From Actinomycetes bacterium (GTDB taxonomy: Bacteria > Actinomycetota > Actinomycetes > Propionibacteriales > Nocardioidaceae): DNA of 48,906 nucleotides. Shown one piece after another: positions 31,999 to 42,700 of this stretch (its first letter is position 1; every line of letters begins with the position of its first letter). The stretch is from the NCBI GenBank assembly GCA_023396115.1, contig JAEWXC010000102.1, forward strand, positions 1 to 48,906, given 5' to 3'. The notes under the pieces are model-generated. The model saw nothing but the letters and a program-made list of their open reading frames with translations. It was not told the DNA's origin and made no database searches. A program made the position numbers and the translations under genes.

Positions 31999-34872
31999 AT
32001 GGAACACCAGCATGCCGACGAGTTCGCGGCCCCCGGCTCTGTCCTGCAGATCCGGGACGAGACGTGGTTGGTGCTGCGCACCGAGCGCGTGGGCCAGGAA
32101 TGGGTGGTCGAGGTCCAGGGCCTCTCGCCGCTGGTGCGTGGCACCACGGCCACGTTCACCAACGCGATCGACGAGATCACGCCGCTCGACCCGGCGCTGG
32201 CGACCGTCCAGGTGGACATGAGCCCCGGGTTCCGGCAATCGCGCCTGTGGCTGGAGGCCACGCACCGCAAGACGGCCGTCCCGCTGGCCCAAGAGTCGCT
32301 CACGGTCGCCTCCCGTGGCCTGCTCGACCCGCTGCCGTACCAGGAGGCGGCGGTGCGGATGGCGCTGGACCCGGCCAACCTGCGTCCCCGCATCCTGCTC
32401 GCCGACGCAGTCGGTCTGGGCAAGACGCTGGAGATCGGCATGATCCTCTCTGAGTTGGTCCGTCGCGGCCGGGGCGAGCGGATCCTGGTGGTCACCCCAC
32501 GCCACGTCCTGGAGCAGATGCAGTTCGAGCTGTGGACGCGTTTCGCGCTCCCGTTCGTCCGCCTCGACTCCCTCGGCATCCAGCGGATCCGCCAGGAGCT
32601 GCCGGCCAATCGCAACCCCTTCGCCTACTTCAAGCGCGCCATCATCTCGATCGACACGCTCAAGTCGGAGAAGTACGTCGCTCACCTGGAGAAGCAGCAG
32701 TGGGACGCGGTCGTCATCGATGAATCGCACAACGTCACCAATGAGGCGACGCTCAACCACCGGTTGGCCAGCCTGCTGAGCTCGCGCACCGAGGCCCTGA
32801 TCCTGGCCAGCGCCACCCCGCACAACGGCAAGAAGGAGTCGTTCGCCTCCCTCGTCCGGATGCTCGAGCCGAGCGCCGTCACCCCCTCGGGCGACCTGGT
32901 CGAGGACGAGGTGCGCCGCATGGTGATCCGCCGCCACCGTCACAGCCCGGACGTCGCGAGCGTCGTGGGTGCCGACTGGGCGGAACGTCAGGAACCCAAC
33001 AACGTCCTCGTGCCGGCCAGCCCCGCCGAACGCGCCGTCGCCGAGGAGCTGGAGCAGGTGTGGCTGCACCCGGTTTCGGGCAGCTCGCCGTACTCGGGCA
33101 AGAACAGTCGACTCTTCCCGTGGACGCTGGCCAAGGCCTTCCTGTCCAGCCCGGCCGCACTCATCGAGACTGCCACCGAGCGGCAGAAGCGCCTGGACGC
33201 CACCCGCCCGGACGAGGCACGCGAGATCGAGTCGCTCGAGCGCCTCAAGGAGCTGGCCCAGCGATGCCAGGACGACGGCTCGGCGAAGTTCGACCGTCTC
33301 GTGCAGCACCTCAAGGAGATCGGCATCGGGCCGAAGTCGAGTGCCCGCGTCGTCATCTTCGCCGAGCGCGTACGTACCCTCGGCTGGCTGCACGACGGCC
33401 TGCAACGAGCGTTCAAGCTCAAGGACGACCAGATCCGGATCCTGCACGGCGGCGTCAGCGACGTCGAGCAGCAGGAGATCGTCGAGGCGTTCAAGTCCGA
33501 GGCCAGCCCGCTGCGGGTGCTGGTCACCGGCGACGTGGCCTCCGAAGGCGTCAACCTGCACCTGCAGTGTCACGAGCTGGTCCACTACGACATTCCGTGG
33601 AGCCTGATCCGCATCGAGCAGCGCAACGGCCGTATCGACCGTTACGGCCAGCGCACCTCCCCGCGCATCACCACCCTGCTCCTCGACCCGGCCACGGCCG
33701 ACTTCGGCGGTGACCTCAAGATCCTGCAGTCGCTGGTGCTGAAGGAGCACGAGGCCCACCAGGCGCTGGGCGACTCGGCCTCCTTGATGGGCACCTACGA
33801 CGTGAAGGCCGAGGAGGACGCGATCCGCGACGTCCTGATGGGCGAGAAGAAGCTGGACGACGTGGTCCGCACGGTCGACCAGGTCAAGGCCGGCGACGAC
33901 GTGGACGCCTTCATGGCCTCCCTGCTCGAAGGGATCACCCCGGAGCCTTCCGGCCAGGAAGCAGAACGTTCCCCGTCGGCAGGCGCAGGCGTCTACGACG
34001 AGGACGTCGACTTCCTGCGTGATGCCCTGGAGCTGGTCTTCGAGCACCCCGGCGCTGACGTCGAGACCGGTGGCGTGCGGTGGAAGGAGCACCCACAGCA
34101 CCAGGTGGTCGAGCTGGCTCCGAGCAAAGATCTCCAGCAGCGGCTCAAGGTGCTCCCGCAGAGCTACCTCAAGGAGCGTCGCGTCACCGAGCAGATGGTG
34201 CTGGCGACCGGTCTCCAGCGCGGCAAGCAGGCGTTGATCGACGCCCGTGGCGCCGATTCCGACACCCTCTGGCCGCACGCTCACTACCTTTCGCCGCTGC
34301 ACCCGGCACTGGAGTGGGCCAGCGACCGTGCTCTGGAGACGCTGCAGAACAACGAGGTCTTCGCCGTCACGGGCACGGCCCCGACCTTGCGCGTCCTGCT
34401 CCAGGGCATGCTCACCAACCACCGCGGCCAGGTGGTGGCCTCCACCTATGTGGTCGCGGAGTTCGTCACCACCGACGCCAGCGGTCTCTGCCTCACCCAT
34501 GTGGCGCCTTCGCTGGCCGACGGTCTCGCGCTGGCGGGCTTCGACCCGAACAGCGCCAACCAGGGAGCGCTGGAGGGCGCGCAGGGGTTGGACGCGTTCG
34601 TCGCCCCGGCCGTCTCTGCGGCGCGCACGGCGGTCGGTGACTTCCTCAAGGTCGCTGAGGCGGGTGCCCGCGAGCGGGTCGAGCAGTGGACGCGCCGCGC
34701 CCAGGACTGGGAGTCCCAGGCTGCCGAGCAGACGCAGCGTCTCGACCTCAGGCAGCGTCGCGTCGCGGTCGCCGAGGAGGCCGCCCTGGTGCGCTCCATG
34801 GCCCCTGACCAGCACACCGTGCGACCACTGCTGGTCGTCGTTCCGAACACGTTGACGGGAGAGTTCGTCTGA
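31999..34872 (+). CDS. drmD: SNF2-like helicase, DrmD type
   Basis: From the ATG at 31999 the product is 957 residues. It is an SF2/SNF2-type translocase: LLADAVGLGKTLEIGMIL (133-150) holds Walker A, DESH (241-244) is motif II, SATPHNGKKE (271-280) is motif III, and the C-terminal lobe has VLVTGDVASEGVNLHLQ and QRNGRIDRYGQ (motifs V and VI). The HGGVSDVEQQEI and KSEKYVAHLE regions are typical of the SNF2 helicase placed first in class 1 DISARM (DrmD). In DISARM it is essential for defence with the adenine methylase DrmMI, and the next gene is such a methylase. An in-frame ATG at 31927 overlaps the preceding stop (ATGA), but its extra 24 residues look non-homologous. The stop overlaps the next start (TGATG). 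Confidence 0.82.
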   Translation: MEHQHADEFAAPGSVLQIRDETWLVLRTERVGQEWVVEVQGLSPLVRGTTATFTNAIDEITPLDPALATVQVDMSPGFRQSRLWLEATHRKTAVPLAQESLTVASRGLLDPLPYQEAAVRMALDPANLRPRILLADAVGLGKTLEIGMILSELVRRGRGERILVVTPRHVLEQMQFELWTRFALPFVRLDSLGIQRIRQELPANRNPFAYFKRAIISIDTLKSEKYVAHLEKQQWDAVVIDESHNVTNEATLNHRLASLLSSRTEALILASATPHNGKKESFASLVRMLEPSAVTPSGDLVEDEVRRMVIRRHRHSPDVASVVGADWAERQEPNNVLVPASPAERAVAEELEQVWLHPVSGSSPYSGKNSRLFPWTLAKAFLSSPAALIETATERQKRLDATRPDEAREIESLERLKELAQRCQDDGSAKFDRLVQHLKEIGIGPKSSARVVIFAERVRTLGWLHDGLQRAFKLKDDQIRILHGGVSDVEQQEIVEAFKSEASPLRVLVTGDVASEGVNLHLQCHELVHYDIPWSLIRIEQRNGRIDRYGQRTSPRITTLLLDPATADFGGDLKILQSLVLKEHEAHQALGDSASLMGTYDVKAEEDAIRDVLMGEKKLDDVVRTVDQVKAGDDVDAFMASLLEGITPEPSGQEAERSPSAGAGVYDEDVDFLRDALELVFEHPGADVETGGVRWKEHPQHQVVELAPSKDLQQRLKVLPQSYLKERRVTEQMVLATGLQRGKQALIDARGADSDTLWPHAHYLSPLHPALEWASDRALETLQNNEVFAVTGTAPTLRVLLQGMLTNHRGQVVASTYVVAEFVTTDASGLCLTHVAPSLADGLALAGFDPNSANQGALEGAQGLDAFVAPAVSAARTAVGDFLKVAEAGARERVEQWTRRAQDWESQAAEQTQRLDLRQRRVAVAEEAALVRSMAPDQHTVRPLLVVVPNTLTGEFV

Positions 34873-37800
34873 TGGCCAGCGACGCGATCGTGGTGGGCGA
34901 GGAGTGGATCTCCGAGCACTACTTCGCCACCGACGCCACCAAGGAGTCGTTCAAGGCTCGGGTGCTCGAGCGCCGCAAGCAGTGGGACGCCGAGAAGGAG
35001 TCCGGCACGGTCCGCACCCGCTGGACGGGTCAGCGTTCGTCGCTGGTGGAGCGGTTCGCCCGCCTCGCCGCCGGCGCCGAGACTCCGCGTGCCGACCTGG
35101 CTGAGCTGCACCGCGACCTGCGACGGATCCTCGGCTACGACGCCCTAGGTCAGGCCTCGCACCGCCGCGGCCCGGTCACCTTCGTGAACGCACCGGGGCT
35201 GGAGAACAGCCCGGGCATCGCCTTGGTCGAGGCCGTCCCGGGGGAGACCTGGGAGGAGCTCTTCGCCAAGGACGCCGCCACCCTCATCGAGCCCTACCCA
35301 CTGGAGGAGGACGCCGAGGCAGGATCCGCGGCGGCAGCCAAGACGCTGACCTCGGTCTCGCGCCTCCTCTCGCACCTGTTCGTCGCCAGCGACGAGCGCC
35401 CCGCGTTCGTGCTCGTGCTCGCGGGTCGGTTCGCGCTGGTCGCTGAGCGGGAGCGCTGGCCCGAGGGCCGCTACCTGCTCGTGGACCTGCAGCTGGTCGC
35501 CGAGCGCGCGGAGGACGGACGAGGTGGGGAGACAGACCGCGCCCTGACCTGCGTCGAGGCGGCCTCGCTGGTGCCGGACGCCCAGGGCGACATCTGGTGG
35601 AGTGCGACCCTGGACGAGTCGGTCAAGCACACCGTCGGTGTCTCGAAGGACCTGCGCGAGGGCGTGCGTCTCTCGATCGAGATCATCGCCAACGAGGTGG
35701 TCTCCCGCCGCGTCGCGCAGGGCCTGGAGCCCCTGCCTGCGGCCGAGGCCCAGGAGCTCGCCAAGCAGTCGTTGCGCTACCTGTACCGGATCCTCTTCCT
35801 GCTCTACGCCGAGGCATCGCCCGAGCTGGGCGTGCTGCCGGTGGGCGCGCCGGAGTACGAGCAGGGCTACTCGCTGGACCGGCTGCGTGAGCTGGTGCAG
35901 GTGGATCTCCTCACCCCGCGCACCCAGAACGGCACGCACTTCTACGACTCGCTGGAGGTGCTCTTCGCCAAGGTCTCCGGACGCCCCACACGACCCGACG
36001 CTCCCGCCGAGGAGTCGGAGGTCGTGCCGTTCCGTTCGCTGGAGGCAGACCTCTTCGCCGAGCAGGCCACCGCCCACATCAATGCGGTGAAGCTGGGCAA
36101 CGCGGCTCTGCAGGAGGTGCTCCAGCACCTGCTGCTCAGCAAGAAGAGCGGCTCGAAGGACCGTGGCTTCATCTCCTACGCCGAGTTGGGCATCAACCAG
36201 CTGGGTGCGGTGTACGAGGGCCTGATGTCCTACACCGGCTTCTTCGCCACCGACGACCTCTACGAGGTCGCCAAGGACGGCAACCCGGAGAAGGGTTCGT
36301 GGGTGGTGCCCACGCACCGGGTCGAGGGCATCGCGGCGAAGGACTTCGTGAAGACCCGGACCGACCTCGGCGAAGAGGTGCCGGTCGTCCACCCGAAGGG
36401 GTCGTTCGTCTACCGCCTGGCAGGACGCGAACGCCAGCAGTCGGCGTCGTACTACACGCCCGAGGTGCTGACCCGGTTCACCGTCTCCCAGGCGCTGGAG
36501 GAGCTGCTCGACCAGGACGGCCACACCACCACGGCCGAGGAGATCCTGAACCTGACGGTCTGCGAGCCGGCTCTTGGCTCGGGTGCGTTCGCGATTGAGG
36601 CGGTGCGTCAGCTCGCGGACGAGTACCTCAAGCGGCGCCAGGCTGAGCTCGGCCAGGAGATCGACCCGGACGCGTACGCGCGCGAGTTGCAGAAGGTGAA
36701 GGCCTACCTGGCGCTGCACCAGACCTACGGTGTCGACCTCAACGCCACCGCGGTGGAGCTGGCGGAGATCTCGCTGTGGCTCGACACGATGGTGGAGGGC
36801 CTGCAGGCGCCGTGGTTCGGACTGCACCTGCGTCGCGGCAACTCCCTCATCGGTGCCCGCAACGCGGTCTACCCGCGCTACGTGGTGGAGAAGAAGCAGT
36901 GGGCCAGCACCGTGCCGACTCCGGTGAAGCCGCACGCGGCCGGGGACGCTGGTGGTGACACGGACGAGACGGTCGCGGAGATCGACGGACGCATCCCGCA
37001 CTTCCTGCTTCCCGCCGCCGGGTGGGGCTCTGCCGCCGAGGTGGGCAAGGAGATCAAGGACCTGGTGCCCGACCGGGTGGCAGCGTTGAAGAAGTGGCGC
37101 AAGTCGATGATCGCCAAGCCCGGCAAGAAGGAGGTCGACGCCCTGGTCGACCTCGGGCGCCGAGTGGAGCGGCTCTGGGAGATCGCGACCCAGCGGCTGC
37201 GGATCGCTGAGGCGCAGGTGCGTCGTGACCTCGACCTGTGGGGTGAGCCGGAGACGGTTGCTGCCCTGCGGCACGTGGACGGTCGTGTGGTCAGCCGCCA
37301 GGAGATCGAAGCATCGTTGGCGGACCCCGACGGCGCCTACCAGCGGCTCAAGCTGGTGATGGACGCCTGGTGCGCGCTCTGGTTCTGGCCGCTGACCGAG
37401 ACCGAGGTGGCCCCGCCGACCCTGGAGCAGTGGAACGGCGCCCTGCGCCAGGTCCTCGGCATCACCCAGGCGATGACGAAGGCGAAGAACTCCGACGACG
37501 ACTCGTTCGCGCTGTCGCTGGACTGGGACTCCCTCGGCGAGTTGGAGGATCTGGACCGCGCTTTCGCTGGTGCGGAGAAGATCGAGAAGGTGCTGGCCGA
37601 GCACCCGTGGCTGGCGGTGACGCAGAAGATCGCGGAGCAGCAGGGGTTCTTCCACTGGGAGCTGCAGTTCGCGAGCGTCTTCGCGGATCGTGGTGGGTTC
37701 GACCTGCAGGTCGGTAACCCGCCGTGGGTGCGACCCCGGACGGACGTTGAGGCCCTGCTGGCCGAGGGCGACCCCTGGTGGCAGTTGGCGAACAAGGCCA

Positions 37801-39596
37801 CTCAGGCTGACAAGGCGTCGCGCCGGGCGCTGACTATGCAGGTGCCGGGTATCCACGAGCTCGTCGTGGGGGCCTCTTCTGATGTGATTGTGACCGCTGA
37901 ATGGCTGGGAGCGGTCACGGAGTATCCAGTTCTTGCGGGACTCCAACCGGACCTGTATCGCTGTTTCATGGTGAGGACATGGCTCTCTTCCCCTGCTTCG
38001 GGTGTGGTGAGCTTGATCCACCCTGAGTCGCATTTCACGGATGAGAAGGCAGCTGCTTTCCGTGGCCAGACTTACGCCCGCTTGCGCCGACACTGGCAGT
38101 TCATCAACGAATTGACGCTCTTCGAGATTCACCACCTCGTGGTCTTCGGGGTCCACGTTTACAGCAGCCGGAAGGATCCCGAGTTCCTCAACGCTGCATC
38201 GCTTTACCACCCTGAGACCGTCGAGCGTTCTCTGCGTCATGACGGATCTGGTATCGAGCCCGGGATCAAGGATGCGGAGGGTTCGTGGGACACGTCGCCG
38301 CACCGAGGCCGCATCCAAACGGTCGATGCGGACATGCTAGCCACATGGCACGCTCTGCTGGAGGCTGAAGAAACCCCAATTGCATACTCTCGGATGGTCT
38401 ACACGGTCAACTCCGCCAGCGCTCAGGTGCTGGGGGTCTTGTCTGGAGCACCACGGCTTGGGTCGCTCCCCTTGGAATTCTCGAGAGGGTGGGACGAGTC
38501 GATTGACCGCAAGAAGGGACGCTTCGAGGTTGCCTGGGGTGAGCCAGTGGCGTGGGATGAGGTCATCCTTCAGGGACCTCACTTCCACGTCGGCGTGCCG
38601 TTCTACAAGCAGCCGAACGCGTCGATGAAGAACAATCTCGACTGGTCTCCGGTCGACCTGGAGACGCTGAAGGCGTCTGCTGTTCCGGTGACGTCGTACA
38701 AGCCGGCTGGGAGTCGGGCCACCTACGACACGTCGTACACCCACTGGGGTGAGCACGGGGAGATCGCGGCGCGGGATCACTACCGGGTTGCGTGGCGAAT
38801 GATGGCGGCGAACACGGGAGAACGCACCCTAATTCCCGCGATCCTTCCTCCCGGAGCGGCACACATTCACGGGATCTTCTCGGCGGGGGGCGTAGAGCCG
38901 CCGCTGCTTGTGGACGTCGCTAGCAGCGCGATGTCGCTCCTGACGGACTTCGTTGTTCGGGCGGTCCCCAAGGCCACCATTGCTTCCAGCACGTTCTCTC
39001 GCATGCCGCGGACTCCTGCCGTCCTCCGGCATCAGCGTGCCGTCAGGGTGCTGCGCCTCAACTGCCTCACCGACGCCTACAGCGACCTCTACGACTCCGT
39101 CATCGAAGAGCTCGGCGGACCGCTGGCGGTGGGCAGTGACACCTGGACCGGTGGCCTCGACTACCCGGGCCGCTCCGACCTCGGCGACGTCCCGGCCACG
39201 TGGAACGCAGACGTTCCGCTGCGGCGTGGGGTCGACCGGCGTCAGGCCCTCGTCGAGATCGACGCCTTGGTGGCGCTCGGGCTCGGGGTCAGCGCCGACG
39301 ACCTCTGCACGATCTACCGCACGCAGTTCCCCGTGCTGGCCGGCTACGACCGGAACAAGTATTTCTACGACGCCAACGGTCGTGAGGTGCCGACCCCGGT
39401 GCTGCAGGTCTTCAAGAAGAAGGGCCTGAGCCAGACCGACACTTCAGGAATGACGGAGGAGGAGCGCACGCACACCAACGCGTCGGGCAACACCTACGTC
39501 TACGAGCTGCCGTTCGTGACCCTTGACCGGGAGGCCGACATGCGCGCTGCTTACGCTCACTTCGAGGCGCTGCTCGACGCTGAGCGTCAGGGCTGA
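34872..39596 (+). CDS. Large N6-adenine DNA methyltransferase, PglX/DrmMI-like (Eco57I-type)
   Basis: The 1574-residue protein has a long N-terminal region (about 1-440), then LGINQLGAVYEGLMSYTGFF (about 440), which is typical of PglX and type IIG enzymes. SAM-binding motif I is CEPALGSGAF (564-573), followed by GVDLNATAVELAEISLWLD, and catalytic motif IV is NPPW (949-952). It should methylate adenine N6. After NPPW comes a region of about 410 residues (976-1386) that is probably the target-recognition domain and is lower in GC with different codon use, while the last 190 residues return to the flanking composition. An N-terminal nuclease motif is not evident. It follows drmD in the DISARM class 1 order but is longer than usual DrmMI. 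Confidence 0.85.
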   Translation: MASDAIVVGEEWISEHYFATDATKESFKARVLERRKQWDAEKESGTVRTRWTGQRSSLVERFARLAAGAETPRADLAELHRDLRRILGYDALGQASHRRGPVTFVNAPGLENSPGIALVEAVPGETWEELFAKDAATLIEPYPLEEDAEAGSAAAAKTLTSVSRLLSHLFVASDERPAFVLVLAGRFALVAERERWPEGRYLLVDLQLVAERAEDGRGGETDRALTCVEAASLVPDAQGDIWWSATLDESVKHTVGVSKDLREGVRLSIEIIANEVVSRRVAQGLEPLPAAEAQELAKQSLRYLYRILFLLYAEASPELGVLPVGAPEYEQGYSLDRLRELVQVDLLTPRTQNGTHFYDSLEVLFAKVSGRPTRPDAPAEESEVVPFRSLEADLFAEQATAHINAVKLGNAALQEVLQHLLLSKKSGSKDRGFISYAELGINQLGAVYEGLMSYTGFFATDDLYEVAKDGNPEKGSWVVPTHRVEGIAAKDFVKTRTDLGEEVPVVHPKGSFVYRLAGRERQQSASYYTPEVLTRFTVSQALEELLDQDGHTTTAEEILNLTVCEPALGSGAFAIEAVRQLADEYLKRRQAELGQEIDPDAYARELQKVKAYLALHQTYGVDLNATAVELAEISLWLDTMVEGLQAPWFGLHLRRGNSLIGARNAVYPRYVVEKKQWASTVPTPVKPHAAGDAGGDTDETVAEIDGRIPHFLLPAAGWGSAAEVGKEIKDLVPDRVAALKKWRKSMIAKPGKKEVDALVDLGRRVERLWEIATQRLRIAEAQVRRDLDLWGEPETVAALRHVDGRVVSRQEIEASLADPDGAYQRLKLVMDAWCALWFWPLTETEVAPPTLEQWNGALRQVLGITQAMTKAKNSDDDSFALSLDWDSLGELEDLDRAFAGAEKIEKVLAEHPWLAVTQKIAEQQGFFHWELQFASVFADRGGFDLQVGNPPWVRPRTDVEALLAEGDPWWQLANKATQADKASRRALTMQVPGIHELVVGASSDVIVTAEWLGAVTEYPVLAGLQPDLYRCFMVRTWLSSPASGVVSLIHPESHFTDEKAAAFRGQTYARLRRHWQFINELTLFEIHHLVVFGVHVYSSRKDPEFLNAASLYHPETVERSLRHDGSGIEPGIKDAEGSWDTSPHRGRIQTVDADMLATWHALLEAEETPIAYSRMVYTVNSASAQVLGVLSGAPRLGSLPLEFSRGWDESIDRKKGRFEVAWGEPVAWDEVILQGPHFHVGVPFYKQPNASMKNNLDWSPVDLETLKASAVPVTSYKPAGSRATYDTSYTHWGEHGEIAARDHYRVAWRMMAANTGERTLIPAILPPGAAHIHGIFSAGGVEPPLLVDVASSAMSLLTDFVVRAVPKATIASSTFSRMPRTPAVLRHQRAVRVLRLNCLTDAYSDLYDSVIEELGGPLAVGSDTWTGGLDYPGRSDLGDVPATWNADVPLRRGVDRRQALVEIDALVALGLGVSADDLCTIYRTQFPVLAGYDRNKYFYDANGREVPTPVLQVFKKKGLSQTDTSGMTEEERTHTNASGNTYVYELPFVTLDREADMRAAYAHFEALLDAERQG
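37800..39030. other. Low-GC mosaic segment inside the methyltransferase gene
   Basis: Hand-counted 60-base rows in this patch are 55-62% GC (38041, 38161, 38341), against 67-75% in rows outside it (35341, 37441, 39181). Third codon positions shift to A/T accordingly. The patch starts about 25 codons after the NPPW motif, and the frame stays open through it. Confidence 0.65.
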
Positions 39597-39699
39597 GGCC
39601 CACCAGCGGGCGGAACCGGGGCGGGCTCACCAGAGCTTGCCCCGGGAACCCTGCCCACGCGGGCCAAGATCCTGAGAACCTAGGCCCAGCGGTGCGCTG

Positions 39700-39720
39700 A
39701 CCGTCACGGTGCACCGTCAC
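39700..39720. promoter_or_regulatory. Short direct repeat before the giant helicase gene (possible operator)
   Basis: ACCGTCAC occurs at 39700-39707 and 39713-39720, in the 143-base gap between the methyltransferase stop and the GTG at 39740. This gap is the only real intergenic space in module 2. No clear -10 or -35 is visible, so a regulatory role is a guess. Confidence 0.25.
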
Positions 39721-39739
39721 TCCACCTGAGGAAGAGCAC

Positions 39740-42700
39740 GTGTCCGAACTTCTCCCGTCCCTCGCTGCCCGCTCCGTGGCCAGCGGAATCGTCGACTACC
39801 TCGACACCACGTTCAACCTCACCGACCCCTGGGCGCGGCGCACCGTCCAAGAGTTCCTGGCCGACCCGCACGACGGCATGTTCAAGGGCCCCTACGTCCG
39901 GCTGCGGCTCCCGTTCCGCCCCGCCGCCGACGGGTGGCGCGACCACCTCGGCTGGCACCCCGCTGACTCTCCGGGCACCGGCGGCTTCGCCCCGTACGGA
40001 CACCAGGCTGCGGCGTACGCCCGCCTCTCCTCGGCCACCCTTGATGAGCAGCGGCCCCGTCCGCTGCCCACGCTGGTCACCACCGGAACCGGTTCCGGAA
40101 AGACCGAGGCATTCCTGCACCCAATCCTCGACCACGTGCTGAGGGAGCGGAAGAAAGGCAACGGCGGCATCAAGGCCCTGCTGCTCTACCCGATGAATGC
40201 GCTGGCCAACGACCAGTCGCAGCGCCTCGCCGAGCTGATCACCACCACGCCCGCGCTGGCCGGCGTCACCGCAGGTCTCTACACCGGTGAAGGCGACCAA
40301 GGCCGCACCGCAGTCAGTGCAGACGGGCTCATCACGTCTCGCGCCGTGATGCGCAGCGAGGCGCCCGACATCCTGCTCACCAACTACAAGATGCTCGACC
40401 AGCTGCTGCTGCGTCCCGAGGACCAGCCGCTGTGGGCCCAGAGCGCCAACTCGCTGCAGTACCTCGTGCTGGACGAGTTCCACACCTACGACGGCGCCCA
40501 GGGCACCGACGTCGCGATGCTGCTGCGACGCCTCGGGATGGTGCTCAAGGCCAACGGCCAGCAGCCCCTGCCCGGCGAGGCACCCGAGACGGCCCAGCGT
40601 CCCCTCGGGCACGTCACGCCCGTCGCCACGTCAGCCACCCTCGGTGACGAAGGCGATCCGACGACGATGCTCACCTTCGCCGAGACCGTCTTCGGTGAAC
40701 CCTTCACCCTCGACGCCGTGGTGACCGAGTCACGCCTGAGCCTGGAGGAGTGGAGCCAGGCTCCCGCCGGCGCCCCCGAACCTGCCGAGGGCCGTGGCCT
40801 CGCGCCCCGACTGACTGCTCTCACCGAGCAGTTCCCCACCCGCGGAGCCAGCGCGGACGCTGAAGCTCTGACCCGCGCTGTGCTGGACGTCCTGCACGTC
40901 ACCGGTGCCGAAGGCGTCGACGTTGCGCTCACCGCTGGCCTGACGCCCGGCGAGCTGCTGCGAGCCCACCCACTGGTGATCCGCCTCGTCTCGCTGTGCG
41001 CCGAGGCCGTCGAGCATCGCGAGGTCGCCGACGAGCTCTTCCCCGGCACCAAGGACCCGTCCCACGCCACCACTGCCCTCGACCTGCTGCTGGCCGCCCT
41101 CAGCCACGTGCGCAGCACCGAAGGTCGCTCCATGGCCTCGGTCGAGATCCACCTGTGGGTGCGCGAGCTGAGCCGCATCGACCGCGCCGCCTCACCGCGT
41201 CCAGCGTTCTCCTGGAGCGACGACGGGCGCCGCGTCACCGACGAGGAGCACACCGACGCCTGGTTCCCCGCCATCTGGTGCCGTTCGTGTGGCCACTCCG
41301 GGTGGAGCGTGAAGGTCTCCCCAGCCAATGCCAGCGAGCTCGACGTCACCGACGACGACATCCGCAAGGCGTCCATGGCCAAGGAGGGGCGCGTGCGCGC
41401 CCTCATGCACGCCGCCCTGGCCGTCGAAGCAGACGAGAGCGACGAATCGGACCTCCTCGTCGCCACGTCCGGCAGCGGCCTGACCACCGGAGTGCTCCGC
41501 TGGTTCCACCCCGGACGCCGTCAGTTCCTCACCACTCCGCCCGAGGGCGAGGAGCAGCACGACGGCTCGGTGCTGCCCGTCCTCATGCACACCGGCATCG
41601 ACGCCGGCGAGCACAACAACAAGGACGTCTGCCCCTCCTGCGGCCAGAAGGACTCCGTCCGCTTCCTCGGCTCCGCCCTCACCACCCAGCTCTCGGTGGC
41701 TCTCTCGACCCTCTTCGGCGACGCCGACCTCGACGCCAGCGAGAAGAAGGCCCTCGTCTTCACCGACTCCGTGCAGGATGCCGCCCACCGCGCCGGCTTC
41801 GTGCAGAGCCGCTCCCACAGCCTGACCCTGCGCTCGGTCCTGCACCGTGCCGTCGGCGAAGGCACCACCCTCGACCGGGTCGCCACCCGAGCCGTCGAAC
41901 AGGCAGGCGACGAGAGCCGCGACCGGCACCGGCTGCTCCCGCCCGACCTCGCCGAGACCGCGCAGTTCCGCAGCTTCTGGGAGAACCGCAAGCCGTCCAA
42001 GGCGACCGTCGAGCGGGTCCGGAACCGCCTCGCCTTCGACGCTGCGCTGGAGTTCGGGCTGCAGTCCCAGTTCGGACGCACGCTCGAGCAGACCTCCACC
42101 GTCTCCGTCGAGGTGGACGCCGCCCCCGAGACGCTCGTGACCGCCGCGCGCGAGGCCATCGAGTCTGCTGGTGGCCTCGACCTGTTCCCGATCACCCCCA
42201 CCGACGCCCAGATGATCGTCTGGGCGCGCGGGATGCTCGAACACATGCGACGTCGCGGCGCCATCCACCACCCGTGGCTGGAAAAGGTGATCAAGGAGGA
42301 CGGCAACCGCCACTTCGTCTGGGGTGGACGTCCCCGCCACGAGGGCATGCCGGCCTTCCCCACCGGCCGCCTCGCGCCCGCGTTCCCCTTCGTCGGCAAA
42401 CACCCCGGCGGCCGGGAGCCGATCTTCGACCCCACCACCACGCCCAAGAGCTGGTACGCCACCTGGACCAAGCGCTGCCTCGGCATCCCCGACGCCACCG
42501 GCAGCCACCTGGTCGGCCCGCTGCTCGCCCGCCTGGCCCAGCACGGCGTCCTGGTCGAACGCGTCAGCAACTCCAAGCTGCGGGTGTACGCCGTCCCGCC
42601 GACCCGGGTGCGGCTCGCTCCCGTCGACGACACCGACCTCGCCGTCGGCCGCCACACCCTGCGCTGCACCACCTGCCGTTCCACCGTGGCCGGCAGCCTC

